This document shows positions 1-10,878 of a DNA stretch of 64,000 nucleotides, one piece after another; within the stretch, counting starts at the first letter, position 1; each line of letters begins with the position of its first letter. The notes beneath the pieces are model-generated. The model was not told the origin of the DNA, did not search any database, and worked only from the letters and a program-made list of their open reading frames with translations. The stretch comes from Symsagittifera roscoffensis (taxonomy: Eukaryota; Xenacoelomorpha; Acoela; Convolutidae), in contig NC_087064.1 in assembly GCF_963678635.1 (NCBI RefSeq), forward strand, positions 59,838,338-59,902,337, written 5' to 3'. The position numbers and the translations under genes are program-made.

Positions 1-78
1 ACAGAAGCAAGTTTGCAATCATCAAAAAAAGGAAGAAAAAGGTTTTACCACAAATTTGTATTCTTTCTATAGAAATTT

Positions 79-122
79 GCATATCACACAATTTTCATCT
101 ACAAAATTGTGTTATGATATGC
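79..122. repeat. Short inverted repeat (hairpin)
   Basis: GCATATCA plus CACAATTTT is followed after a 7-nt loop by AAAATTGTG, a short bulge and TGATATGC. The arms pair almost perfectly. It has no gene context, and could be a small foldback element or a chance AT-rich palindrome extended by its CACA/TGTG core. Confidence 0.6.
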
Positions 123-345
123 ATTTTTTGTTCAATTCTTTTTAGATGATACCAAATTTGCTTTCAAGTAACCAAAACTGCTACTGATTTGTTTTGTTCG
201 AGTTTTAAACAAATTTAAGACCTTTTGAAAAAAAAAATTTCGGTTGAATATTTGCTTGTCAAACAAATGTCTTTTATGAAAATTGTATGAGAAGCAATCT
301 TTCATAGACTTCGTTTATGAAACTGTATGATAGCCAGGTTGTACC

Positions 346-500
346 AAACAATCTCAACCCACCCTTTTAACAAAAAAAGGGAGATTGTTAAGAAGATTAT
401 TACTGTTGAGATTATTACTGTTGAGAAAAATCGAGTTCGTAATAGAAAGCTCTGTGCTATTTTACTCTATTTATGCATAGGGGAGAGGTTTTTAAGTAGA
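346..500 (+). repeat. Hairpin-bearing repeat family G, copy 1
   Basis: It opens with an inverted repeat (AACAATCTC...AGATTGTT flanking CCCTTTT...AAAAGGG). After about 80 nt it has AATAGAAAGCTCT, a short T-rich run, TAGGGG and TTAAGTAGA. The same order recurs at 11529-11691. A dispersed structured repeat of about 155 bp; class unknown. Confidence 0.65.
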
Positions 501-681
501 TTCGGTAGGTATTTTTCTTGTAAGGACGTCCACCAGGGTTATTTTGTAGCCTTTATCGACCCAGTTTATTTCGTAATGAAAAAAGTAGCAATTAATGATA
601 ATGTTTGAACACGGTGCTGATTTATGTTAAGATGACGAAAAAGAAAAAAACGGAATTTTCAAAAGCAATTATGTAAAATTC

Positions 682-816
682 GGTTGACATTAAATATATA
701 GAGATGAGAACAAAAGCCGCTTAGAATTTTAACAGAAAAAATTACGATGTAATTAATCAATTCTGTTGAAATTCTCAGCGACTTTTGTTCTGATCACTAT
801 TCATCAAACGTCAACC
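682..816. mobile_element. Foldback MITE-like element with arms of about 55 bp
   Basis: The left arm runs GGTTGAC ... GAGAACAAAAGCCGCT ... AATTTTAACAGAA. After a spacer of about 22 nt the right arm is its imperfect reverse complement, TTCTGTTGAAATTCTC ... TTTTGTTCTGATC ... GTCAACC. The outer ends form GGTTGAC/GTCAACC terminal inverted repeats. This is the shape of a tiny foldback or MITE element. No flanking target duplication could be assigned with confidence. Confidence 0.7.
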
Positions 817-1165
817 AATATGAGACAAACCGCTTTTTCCAACATAATTCAGGAAAAGTAAATGAATGAAAATTTAAATAACAAGTTTAAACAGTGTGTA
901 TAAAGTCAAGTTTTTTAAAATTGCTTTTCTCAAGTGGTTTTGAAAGTTTTGACCAAAAATTTCAGATTTTTTTCGCGTGATTCTCTGAAGTTTAATATTT
1001 ATTGGCATCAAAGGCAGGTTTAGAAAACTTTGTGGGTCACAAAATGGATGTCGTAAATTATTATTAAATCTGCGTTCTTTTGTGCATGTCTTTTCCCATT
1101 ACCTAGACATAAACTTGAGGATGTTGTTAAAATTATAAAATACTTCACTGACCTTGTGTCCGTAG

Positions 1166-1287
1166 GGCATTTGAGGTCACAAAAGAAGGGTGATGAGGTT
1201 GAGGAGGCTGACGAGGAAGCGCAGCTGACCAATAAAAATGCGGCAACCACAAGCATGGCCTGGAATGAGTTAGAGACATATTTATAA
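1166..1287 (+). CDS. Acidic C-terminal exon of an unrecognised protein
   Basis: A relatively GC-rich island follows an acceptor-like ...TGTCCGTAG. The frame starting at base 1168 is open for 39 codons and ends in TAA at 1285-1287. It reads ...KKGDEVEEADEEAQL... and ends NELETYL. By hand count about 29 of 39 codons begin with a purine, which is typical of real coding sequence and favours this strand. The protein family is not recognised; the tail is hydrophilic and probably helical. The upstream exons were not identified. The reverse strand of the same island is also open (1020-1256) and would encode a signal-peptide-like start, but its codon texture is poorer. Just 55 nt after the stop a new ATG-containing exon begins, which suggests two genes in one transcription unit. 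Confidence 0.45.
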
Positions 1288-1342
1288 AATGTTTGCTATC
1301 ATTGTTAATAATTTTTCAATGTCTATCAGATTATATATGTAG

Positions 1343-1373
1343 GACCAAAATGCCAGCGTCTTCTGACCAACAG
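1343..1373 (+). CDS. First coding exon candidate (MPASSDQQ)
   Basis: ATATATGTAG acts as acceptor. The exon then reads GACCAAA, ATG and seven more codons (MPASSDQQ), ending in CAG followed by the donor GTAAAT. The coding part is exactly 24 nt, phase 0. Its GC content stands out from the surrounding sequence. An acceptor directly upstream of an ATG is what a trans-spliced or 5'-UTR-spliced first exon looks like. The next exon is uncertain. One candidate begins after TTATTTTCAG at 1811; it is open for 38 codons to a TGA at 1925-1927 and includes a hydrophobic run (FFLFIVITKLVITIPIY). That would give a membrane micro-protein of about 46 residues. Confidence 0.4.
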
Positions 1374-2344
1374 GTAAATTATCGGATAAAAAGTTTTTCC
1401 GGCAATTGTTGAAAATTTCGATCAATAATTCAAACATTTTAAAATTGAGCTTAAGTTTTCTCCATCAAAAGTTCAGCTGGATATATTTTTCAGCAGAAGT
1501 TATTTTATAACAATAATTTAGGTTAAGAAGAATTATTCACGAGGGAAAGCACCATAAAAAGCTGTTCAGCACTTTGTGAAAAAAAAGCAAATCTTTTTTG
1601 TTATAATTTTTGGCTGAGTGTTACTGTCGTCTCAATCCACCAAGTTTTTGAAGTTTTGCAAGTTTATAAAAAAGCGTGACGTTTTTTGAGAAGTAGTGCA
1701 AATTACTGAGTTACAACTCAGAGGTGGAAAATATAATGCCAAAAAGGCCGTCTCGATCATCATTACTGTGACGTTTAAATCAACAACCATTGAAGTTATG
1801 TTATTTTCAGCAGAAAATAATGACTCAGAATATTCACAGGAAAAAGTTTTTTTTATTTATTGTGATCACTAAACTTGTTATTACGATTCCAATTTACAAC
1901 TTTTGTTTTTCGCTCGGTTATGATTGAACTTTTTTATTTTTTTTGTCACTCAGTAATCAGTTTTTACTTCAAATAGGATTTGGATACATTGAAAAGCTGA
2001 AGTTCTTGAAAATTAAATTAAAAAGAGAATGTAAAACGTATTATGTAACCGCGGTTTAACAAACTTTTTATTATTTATCAACTTCGAAATGTATCATGTG
2101 AAGTTGGAGTTAGAGTTTAACAAAATGACTCAAAAGTTACCTTTTCAGTAGTCTCGTGCGTTCTGAGGTTAGTTGCATCCATGTTTAACTTCCCACCTGC
2201 GAATGACTCATCACATGACTTTTGACCTCAAAAATCAACTTGCTCTATACTTTTTTCAAAAGTTAAAAAGATGGACAAAAAGCGGTTCTAGTTTCTCAGC
2301 AGACTGGTTTTTTAATGAACCAATCGTTTAGCAGACTGAAAAAT
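1374..2344. other. AT-rich intron or intergenic sequence
   Basis: It contains the possible second exon at 1811-1927 described with the preceding entry. Otherwise only low-complexity AT-rich sequence was seen. Confidence 0.5.
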
Positions 2345-2714
2345 AACAAGACTGCTCATATATCAGGACAAAGCCCTGAATGTTCTGAATGTTCCTTAGT
2401 TCATATTGAATAGTTTTTGGGAAAAGAAAATATTGAAAACTTTGGACATTATCAAAGTGTGAAATGTTGAGTCGTATGGAATTAGTACGACCGATCCGTT
2501 TAGCTAGCCTAAATTCAATTTGGAATGATTTTATTGTGCAGGATAATTCACCAAGCATTAATAATTCGCGTTACGCTCTCAGCAATATAAAAAAATTCTT
2601 CAAAGCGCGCGTAAATTAGTCCACAACAGGACCAATTTGGCAATTTTCAAATCCCCAGAATTTTACAAAAAACAATAGGAGGTGGTAAAATTTCTTTTTA
2701 AATTTGAAATAAGG

Positions 2715-2715
<1 letters not shown>

Positions 2716-2773
<58 letters not shown>
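2716..2773. repeat. (AT)n microsatellite
   Basis: About 29 AT dinucleotides in an uninterrupted run inside the family B element. Confidence 0.97.
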
Positions 2774-2776
<3 letters not shown>

Positions 2777-2787
2777 TCAATAGAGTA

Positions 2788-3095
2788 CAGGGGCGGATTC
2801 AGGGGAAGGGCGGGGGGAACGAACGCCCACCCCCCCTCAGGGATTCGACCCCCTGTCGACACAAAAAGTCCCCCCTTTGGTACTTTTTAAGAAATCCAAT
2901 TTTGGTCAACCGACCCTGAATATTTTCTAAAGGCGCCTTTGGCGCATATATACTAACTTTGAGGGAGAGCGCGCGGCAAAAAAAAGCGATTATTTTCTCA
3001 AAATTTTTCAAAAAAGTGCCCTAAAAAGGTCGTCAAAATATTCGAAAATTTTTTGAAAATCCGCTCCCTTCGAGAAAACCTTACATCCCTCCGTG
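2788..3095 (+). mobile_element. hAT-like non-autonomous element nested in family B
   Basis: It begins CAGGGGCGGATTCAGG, a terminus typical of many animal hAT elements, and ends ...CATCCCTCCGTG, an imperfect inverse. ATAGAGTA occurs on both sides (2780-2787 and 3096-3103), giving the 8-bp target duplication expected of hAT transposition. The uninterrupted B copy at 23856 reads through at this point, confirming insertion. The GC-rich interior has no transposase frame, so it is non-autonomous. Confidence 0.85.
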
Positions 3096-3205
3096 ATAGA
3101 GTATAAAAATTTTTTGTTGAAACTATTATTTCGATCGACGAAAACTGACTGAATATAAAAACCACACCGAGCATAAATATTCCGTTTTCTTCCAAAGTCG
3201 GGACA

Positions 3206-5390
3206 TTAAAATGTTTGAATCTCAACTTCAAATGAGGTTTAGCTTGAAGTCTGTGGGCAAACATTAATTGAAATGATAGTCTATATCTTTCACAAAAAAC
3301 ATATGCTGTAAAGTTTTTTAGAATACGAAACCTAGATTTATTTGAAGTTTGAATTTCTAGATAAAACTTTAATTGCTATCAATTTGAATTTGGAAAGAAA
3401 AAAAATGCCTAGGTTTCAAACAAGCTCAAATACAGGAGTATCAAAATATCTAATATTAAATTGCCTAGCTTGATTAGTTTAACTACAGATGAAGATTTTA
3501 ACTACTTTTCAAAATTGATTGTAAGTCAGTTTTACAGCTTTTTATTCAGCAGATGTTTCATTTTTCAAACAAATTATTCAAAATTAAAACCGATGAAATA
3601 ATTCAAAGTCATTTATCGCGCCAAATTTTTTAAGTTATTTTATAGAACAATGAAGTTTTAACTTTTTGCAAGCTCAGCTCAATTTGTTTTCAAAATATAC
3701 AACTTAAAACAAGCTATATATAAAATTAAACATTCTAATAAACTAATCTCAATTGTCTTGGCAAAAACTGTCAAGCAAAAAAGCAAGCTATCCATACACA
3801 ATGCTTACTATGAAAGCAAAAAGCAAGCAATGTTAGCAAGCTTTCTATACAAACATGATTAATTTTTTAGTTTTTCCCAATTTCTTTTTTTTTCAAGTTT
3901 TGTTCCAATTTTCTTGTCAGTTAATTTCTCTAACACTTGAACTAAGTAATGTGCAGTGTTTCTGCAAAGACTCATTTTTTTCAATTAGACTACCCCAAAA
4001 ATATATGTTGATTCGTTATGACTTTGCTTCAAGTTTCCAAGACAGCCTTCTGATCAAGGAAATCTTAACTAGTTTCGAATTAACACAAAAAATTTGAAAT
4101 ATTTCACCAATAAAACTATTGTTTTTCCAAACAACTATACACGCAAGGCAGTTTTGATTTATTTCAAGTTCAAATCAAAGCTTGTATGATTTTGCCAATA
4201 AACCGAATAACAGAATAAATTGAACTCTTTTGCACTTTCATTTTTTAAACGAGATATCTAATCAATAAATTTTTGGTTCTTTAACAGTTCAGTTTTTTGT
4301 ACCAAACTGTTTTTTACCAATATGCTATCTTGTTTGTTAAGTTTTGTTTCATCGACTTAGGTTTCTACCAGCAATTTAGATTTCACTAGCAAGGTTTTGT
4401 TTTATAAAATTGTATTGTTACAAGTTGGGTTTCTAAAGGTGTAGATTTTGTTGCAAAAATTTAAGCGTGATAAAATTTCTTAGCCTAATTGATATTTATC
4501 AAATTTCCAATTTCAATTCAAACACATCAAAACTTTCATAACAAAACAATTGTTCGACATCTGCTCATGAAGAAATTCATGAAAAACCCAATTACACTAT
4601 CCAAATCTGAATTGCCCAAAAACATAATTTCAAGCAAATCGTACAATCAATGAAATCGAAATATTTGAAAAGGAAGTTTAACAACATCAACTGAAGAACT
4701 ATTTCAGCTCCAATTTAAGTGCTTGAATTGTCTCTCACATTGTTATTAGCTAGCTTTTTTAGATAAACAGCAATTTTTTCATATGTCCATTCATTAAACT
4801 ATTTTTGTAACCTTAAGCGCATCACTAAAGCCTTTATATACTTTTCAGAGATTTTTTGACTTAAATCCAAAATCACTCTCAAATATTTGAAACTTGTAAA
4901 AGTCGAACAATTTAATCGCAAAAAGATTTTTTCAAGCTCATTTTATAGTCCCAAATTATTTCACCATAAATCTTTTAACAAGCTAGCCATACATTAAAAC
5001 TTTAGATGCTGGGTTGTTTGATCTTAAATTGGATCTCAGAAGAAGGCTGTTAACTTGATCCTAATCCTAATTTCTGTAACATTTCAAATTTTTCATTTGT
5101 TCTTAAGGATTTCATGTTTTGCTGAAATTTCTAAAATTTCAAACAGACTAATTGATAATTTGATACAAAAAAGATTTCAACATTGATTTGAATCAAGTCG
5201 TTTAATCAATGGATCCGAAAACACTACTCGTAATTCGCACTAAAGTTTTTTTTCTTGTTTTGTCACCAATTTAGATTTTTCACAAAAGTTTTGCGGCGAT
5301 GAAGATTTCCAGCCTTTCTAGATGATTTTTACAACAAAGAAAACGAATATTATGTTGAGCAAGTTATTAAATTGTCCAAAATTTATTAGC
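3206..5390. other. AT-rich region, no gene recognised
   Basis: Low-complexity AT-rich sequence with recurring short motifs such as AAGCAAGC and CAAGCTA. No credible splice-bounded exon or repeat-family copy was seen. Confidence 0.5.
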
Positions 5391-5990
5391 AACGAGGATA
5401 GCCAGTTACTATGCAAGTAGCACTGAATGTTCCGACCATAGTTTTTAAAAGAAACTACAAGATAAAGCTTTTTTTTCAAATAGTTTTTCTGCGAGGGATG
5501 ATAAAAAAGTCTGTTGTAATACTATATTTTAGGCATCTTTGACATTCATAGTAAGACAGGCAAATAAAACACAAACAGTTTTCAGAATTTTGACTAAAAT
5601 GGAAAAATTATAAAGATTTCAATTTTTTTTCAAAGTTTTTTTTGCAGAAACTTTTTATTGACATTTTTTTGAAGTTTTCGGTTCCCAGAATGGAGCTAAA
5701 AAACTCCAACAATTAATTTAACTTGCCTAGTATTAAATTTTCAGGGCTTTAATTTTAAATTTCCATTATTTAAGCCGTTGTAAGCCTGCTCGATAGCTTT
5801 ATTCGCACGAATTAAGACGAAAAACGAAAAATTTTAAACCAGTTTTTCTCAACTCTGGGAAACTTCTTGCATATGTTCAATTGCTGTCCTTTTTTAATGC
5901 AAATCACGACTAAAAGGGCTCGGATTTGATATATCATTCAACCCTGTCTAATCATTAATTGTGGTTCCTGATTTTGCATGGAAAACAAAA
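5391..5990 (+). mobile_element. Family D element, copy 1
   Basis: It starts AACGAGGATAGCCAGTTAC, then ATGCAAGTAGCAC (hairpin position), then GAATGTTCCGACCATAG. Body motifs shared with other D copies are a poly-T/CAAAT block, GATAAAAAAGTCTG, GCCTGCTCG...GCTTTATT, and an end motif TGATTTTGC(A/G)TGGAAAAC. About 600 bp, non-coding. Confidence 0.8.
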
Positions 5991-7337
5991 AGCAAAAAAA
6001 AACTTAAATACACCCGACTACAAAGTTCAACAATAATCGCCTCAACATTAATCTTTCTAAATTGACCTACTTGATCGAAGTTTATACTCGATCGAAATTT
6101 ATAAGTCCTCTGGAGCGCATTCTTTTATTGTGCCAGATAAGATTAATTAAGAAAAAGGTTAACTGACTCGGCATCGACAGTCTCGCGTTCAAAATTGCAT
6201 AAATTTTGGTTAATTTTTTTTGTCCATAAGCAGCCAGAGATCTCACTCGGAAAACAATTGCCAACGAGCATTGCCATATAGCAAGTATATAATGAGAGGG
6301 AAACTATTAAGCAGAAAAAAAAGAAATAAACATTATAATAACTGCATCTACAAAATCCTCATGAGTTTGTTTCGGCTGATGATGAATTTCTGAAGATAAC
6401 AGTCACAAAAAGCAATCGAGGACATTCAAAAATTTTCAGTACCAATCATCATGCTGACCATTTGATGTTATTCTGGTGGACGACTGTTACGGCGAAACAA
6501 AAATGCCAAAAAAGTATTGTTATTGTAAAAACTTTGACCTTTTGAATTTCATAATTCGAAGACGCCCCAATTTTTCGAAGACGCCCTGAGAATGGAGAGA
6601 AATATAACCCGGTGAGAAATATAAACGCATGAAACTTTTTTTGTGTGTTTCAAAATACACATTGAAAGATAACTAAGGTAATATAATTTAGAGTGAAACT
6701 ATTTTAATGAAAACTTTCTAAAAAGAACTTAATAAAAATAAAAGTTGTCAAAATACAAAAGGATTTTGCAGCATAGTAAAAATTGTCAAACTCAGACAAG
6801 ATCTCCAGACTTTAAAATGTAAGCCACTATAAGACTCAAGATTACCGAAATGATTTTCATTTCACGCATAATGAAGGAAACAAAGACCAGTCGAGTTTCG
6901 ACATCTCGTCTTTAGGATCAAAACATGCGCTCCACCAAAAAATTAAGTGAGAACGGATCCAGAAAAAATCGATGTCCTATCATAAAATAAGTCCACTTTT
7001 TCTACAGGTTTAGAAGAAAAAATATGTACGGGAATATAGAATAGTTTCCCATTACAAGTCACTTGCCCTCCAAGGTGAAAAAAGATCATAAGCAAACTTT
7101 TCGGTTTTTGTCTGAATTTATCATAGCTTTTGCTTTCAGTTTTATTTCATTTAATTTATTTTTATTTAATTTTCAATTCGATGTTACCTAGAGACTGCCT
7201 TTTACATAAAAAAGAAAAAAATGTATATTTTTCTTCTAAAATATTCCAAATTATAATAGCGCTCTGAGGCAATATAACAAATTAAACTGCAATAAATTTT
7301 TTACGCATTTCCAGAACTGTTCAGTAATCAAATGGAA
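5991..7337. other. AT-rich region, no gene recognised
   Basis: Nothing supported. A 28-codon frame beginning near 6503 (MPKKYCYC...) and a short direct repeat TTCGAAGACGCCC near 6560-6590 were noted but not called. Confidence 0.45.
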
Positions 7338-8050
7338 AATTACACAAAGTATAGCCGGTTGCTGTGCCGGTTGTGTTCCGATCATATTCTCAAATTCTTA
7401 CAAAATACATATTTTTTTTTCAAAACAGATCTGACAAAAATTTTGAGTTTCGACATATCAGACAGTCACAGTAAAACAAGCAAGCCGGGCAGTAACTTCG
7501 TCATAAACATGCCATAATAACCAGAAAAAAAACTAAAAATTAAAAAAAAAAAACAGAAAAGTTTTTGAGATGCATTTTTGAAATGTTGAAGTTTTCATTC
7601 CCAAGACTGCCCTAAAAAATTTATGGCCCATCCAAAGAGTCTGCTCGTTTTGTTTACTTGCTCAAATTTTATGTAAAACTAAAAAAATTCAAATCCTCGA
7701 CACTGGAACTTTTTTAATTTTTGATGTTGTTTGAATCACGGTTAAAAAGGCTCTAAAATGATTTATCATTATCATTTATCAACTTCCCCATCATTATTTG
7801 AGGTAAAATTTCTTGGTTTAAAAGGAAAAAGCCTGCTCCCTCAGCTTTCTCGCTCAAAACTAGACGAAAAATGAAAAGTTTTTAAAATGTTTTTCTCGAT
7901 ACTGGGACAATTTTTTGAATTTTTTACGGTGGCTCGAATCACGTCTGAAAGCGCTTCAATATGATGTAGATGTATACCACTCGACCTATTCCAATGATAA
8001 ATTTTCTCGAAACCTGATTTTGCGTGGAAAACAAAATTTAATACACACAT
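7338..8050 (+). mobile_element. Family D element, copy 2 (degenerate start)
   Basis: AGCCGGTTGCTGTGCCGGTT and GTTCCGATCAT correspond to the D start with a decayed hairpin. The body has AGACAGTCACAGTAAAACAAGC, GCCTGCTCCCTCAGCTTTCT, and the end signature TGATTTTGCGTGGAAAACAAAA. Confidence 0.7.
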
Positions 8051-9043
8051 GAATCCAAAAACCTCCCCCTTTTCATTTTCTCGTTTCCAGTTTATCGTTG
8101 TTAAAATATTGATGCCCCTGAGAAATTATCAACTTTTATTAAAAAAAAGTATTGAAACACATAAACGCAGTGTACACGGCTTTCAGTCAGAAAGTCTTAT
8201 AAACGCATAGAACCCTAAGCTATGTCTGAAAAAAGAACATTGTAAGTTCAAAATAAAATTAATCTGAAAAAAGCATGAGCATTCCGTCTTTTTTTCTCAA
8301 ATTTAAAATAAGGGAACTAATATAACTGAACAAAATTTGGTGTGATATTGACCAAGATGAATTAAAATCTCTAATATTAGAAATAAACTTAATCATAATG
8401 AAAAACATAAGAATTTTTTTAAAGGCCAATAAAAAACAATTTAAAAAAATTTTAAAAATTCAACAATAATGAAAACAAAGCAATTTACTAATCATAAAAT
8501 AACGGACAATAAACTAAAACATCCGTGAGTGTCTGTGTTTGTTTTAATTTGTGTAGTCTACTCGTTTTTTAGTGTTGGATCAACAGAACCGACTTTTTGA
8601 AAAAGATCAACAGATATGAAAAAGGGCAAAATGGAAATGCAATTGGAAATTTCTATTTGTTTTTTTAAGGTAACAAATTTTCTCATGCTTGGTTTTTGGA
8701 AACCTAATATTTTCTATTTTGAGCTTAAGCCTCCAAAAGTTTCAAATTTTGTAAGACATTTCAATCCAAAATTTTCCAGATGGCAGCATTTTTTGCTTCT
8801 CACGGATGCGTTTTTCATAGTGCTTCAATTTTGAGCAGTCAAACCAAAGACTACGAAAATGTATGAAATACCAAATGACTACATTGACAAATAAAAAAGA
8901 AAACTGAATAGAGTGACTTTAGAGTTTCAATATCAGTCTTTCAGGATACTAACAAAAAGCTTTTACCCACGATTTCAAAATTGAATTGGAAAAGCAATGA
9001 AAAACCATCAAAAATCTAAATGAAAGACGCGTAGTAAAATTTA
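8051..9043. other. AT-rich region, no gene recognised
   Basis: Nothing beyond AT-rich sequence. A donor-like GTGAGT at 8526 has no convincing exon before it. Confidence 0.45.
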
Positions 9044-9363
9044 TTGTTCCGACTTTTATAACGAAAGTAACGGAATAGTTCGACTTTTTAACTAGCCATT
9101 TTTGATGGAATTTTTTTTAAAAATCATTCAAAAGTTATTGTTGTCCGGAGCTAAAATTTGAAAAGATATTTTACCTGTGATCATTTTTTGTAAAACTATT
9201 GGGGTTTAAGGATTGCCATTTTGGCCAAATCGGGACAATTAACGCAAAAAAATCTTAAATTTAAAAAAAAATAATCATATTTTTTCTTACATTCATTTTT
9301 TTCAGGTTATTACTGCTCCTTAGACCTTAAAAGGCAGTCGGAACATTCAAAAGCAGCCTTGTT
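9044..9363 (+). mobile_element. Family A element, internal deletion derivative
   Basis: It begins TTGTTCCGACTTTTATAACG and ends GGCAGTCGGAACATTC...AGCCTTGTT. It keeps the conserved TTTTTAACTAGCCATTTTTGA block but has lost the middle of the roughly 535-bp full-length form and the terminal GGGC/GCCC hairpin. Confidence 0.8.
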
Positions 9364-9672
9364 TGTTTTTAATGCCAATCTCCGCTATTAAAACTAAATG
9401 AACGTGTCTATAAAAGCAAAGAAATATCTCGGAAATTATTATTTATGGTGCAAAAAAAGCATGTTTTCAGAAAGTACCCTTATAAGAAATCCTAGCTCTT
9501 AAACGGAGTGTTTATATCCAGCCGGTTTATTTCAGATTGGTTCTCCTAAGTTCGAATAACATTATTGTTATCTTCTCCATGGAGGGAATGATTTTAATTT
9601 TGATGTAGCACTACGTATACTCGTCATGAATGTATAATTTTTGTAGAATGTCATTGCATATACCTTTTGATC

Positions 9673-10141
9673 TTACATTCAAAGAAAAAGACGGAATAAG
9701 GGACGGATCTTACATTCGAAGAAAGGGTTGGAGTTTTTTTGACATCTTCTGATAAAAGCTGATGTCCTGAGCTAAATTTTGAGAATGTTTTACCTGATAT
9801 GATTTTCATACAGTTATGTGGGTTTGAAAACTTCCAATTTAGAAAAATTAACACTCGGTATACTTCGTGCTTTTTCAGCGTAAGCGACAAATTACATAGT
9901 TCCAAACTTAATTGAGGTCGACAATTTGCTCTGATCAATGCGGTAACAGATTCAAAATGTGTCACTTTGTACTTAACATAGTTTGAGGGTCGATAAATTA
10001 TAGAAAAAAGGGGAAAAACCTAGTATATCATTTTCTCATTTTTTCCCGATTACTCTCTCAATTTTTGACAAAAAACTTTTTTATTGACTTTAAACGGCAG
10101 ACGGAACATTCAGGGATTTTCCTTGATACGAGTATTCCTTT
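9673..10141 (+). mobile_element. Family B element, opposite orientation to copy 1
   Basis: Body motifs GATGTCCTGAGCTAAATTTTGA and GTTTTACCTG...GATTTTCAT lead into the signature end CAGACGGAACATTCAGGGATTTTCCTTGATACGAGTATT. The hairpin is here CAGGGA...TCCTTG. Confidence 0.65.
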
Positions 10142-10675
10142 AAAGTTTTCGTACCTGTCGATTTTTCCTGAATAGGTGTAAAATGTAAATTCCCGCACAC
10201 TTGTTGGTTTATTTGTCGTAATGGGTTACACTGAATTGTTACACTGTATGATTAACAATTCGAGCAACACGAAAATAAATGCTACTGCGAGCAGATCACG
10301 GTCTTAGCTTATTGTTTTTTCTTCTATTTTTGTGATTATAAGACGCCAGCGAACCGTTGATGAAGCTGAAATATGTTGTAACTTTACTTAAAAAGCATAT
10401 TGCTATCAATCATAAGCTCAACAGTAGTTTTCCGTAAAGAACTGAACAGCTGCTCGTACCCTGGTGTTTTCTAACTTGCTAATTGGTTTTAATAGGATCC
10501 TGCTTTTCCACATGAAAGTTTTTTTGTTCATCTAAAAAGCGAGCCAAAAGACTGAACCAAACACTTTATTTGAAAAGACAAAATATCGAACCACTCCGTT
10601 ACCGAATAAACCTCATTCACATCGTATAAATATAGCGTTTCCGTTAAAAAAAATTAACCAATCCGTTTATTGCAG
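10142..10675. other. AT-rich region upstream of a plus-strand exon
   Basis: No coding frame recognised. The stretch ends in TTTATTGCAG, the acceptor of the next entry. Confidence 0.4.
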
Positions 10676-10712
10676 AGTAACTGAAACCATGGTTGAAATA
10701 GATGATTATCCA
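10676..10712 (+). CDS. First coding exon candidate (MVEIDDYP)
   Basis: The acceptor TTTATTGCAG is followed by a 13-nt leader, ATG in good context (AACCATGG) and seven codons giving MVEIDDYP, then the consensus donor GTAAGT. The coding part is 24 nt, phase 0. If joined to the nearest downstream acceptor (TTTTCGCAG, exon from 10793) the frame ends after nine more codons, so either the product is a 17-residue peptide or the true next exon lies farther away, perhaps beyond the minus-strand gene at 10879-11417. Other in-phase 24-nt exon candidates on this strand are at 13712 and 20764. Confidence 0.4.
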
Positions 10713-10855
10713 GTAAGTCAATTTCCAATAAATTGATTGATAAAAAGATCATTTGAAATTGATACATTGTTTGGGAATGATTTGTTTTCGCAGAGAGCAC
10801 ATTGGATCTACGCAGCTGGTTAGAAGTAAAATGATTGTGCTTTTGTTGCTATATG

Positions 10856-10861
10856 TTTATT
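10856..10861 (-). promoter_or_regulatory. Poly(A) signal AATAAA
   Basis: On the minus strand AATAAA lies about 18 nt after the TGA at 10879-10881, the spacing expected of a 3' end signal for the prepropeptide gene. Confidence 0.5.
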
Positions 10862-10878
10862 TGTTAGTTGGTTTTGGT

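Larger units (their letters stand above)
2345..3205 (+). mobile_element. Family B element, copy 1, with two internal insertions
   Basis: The left end reads AACAAGACTGCTC, a hairpin-forming CAGGACAAAGCCCTG, then AATGTTC. The right end carries the family signature (CACACCGAGCATAAATATTCCG, then a short hairpin and GTCGGGACA). Comparison with the copy at 23856-24320 shows that a dinucleotide AT expansion and a hAT-like element have been added inside it. Internal motifs shared with the other copies include TTAGTACGACC and TCAATTTGGAA. Confidence 0.8.

Noticed and set aside
6503-6589. Short frame starting MPKKYCYCKNF, recalling the start of U1-C (MPKFYCDYC)
   Set aside because: The zinc-finger spacing is wrong, no His residues follow, and the frame ends after 28 codons; probably coincidence.
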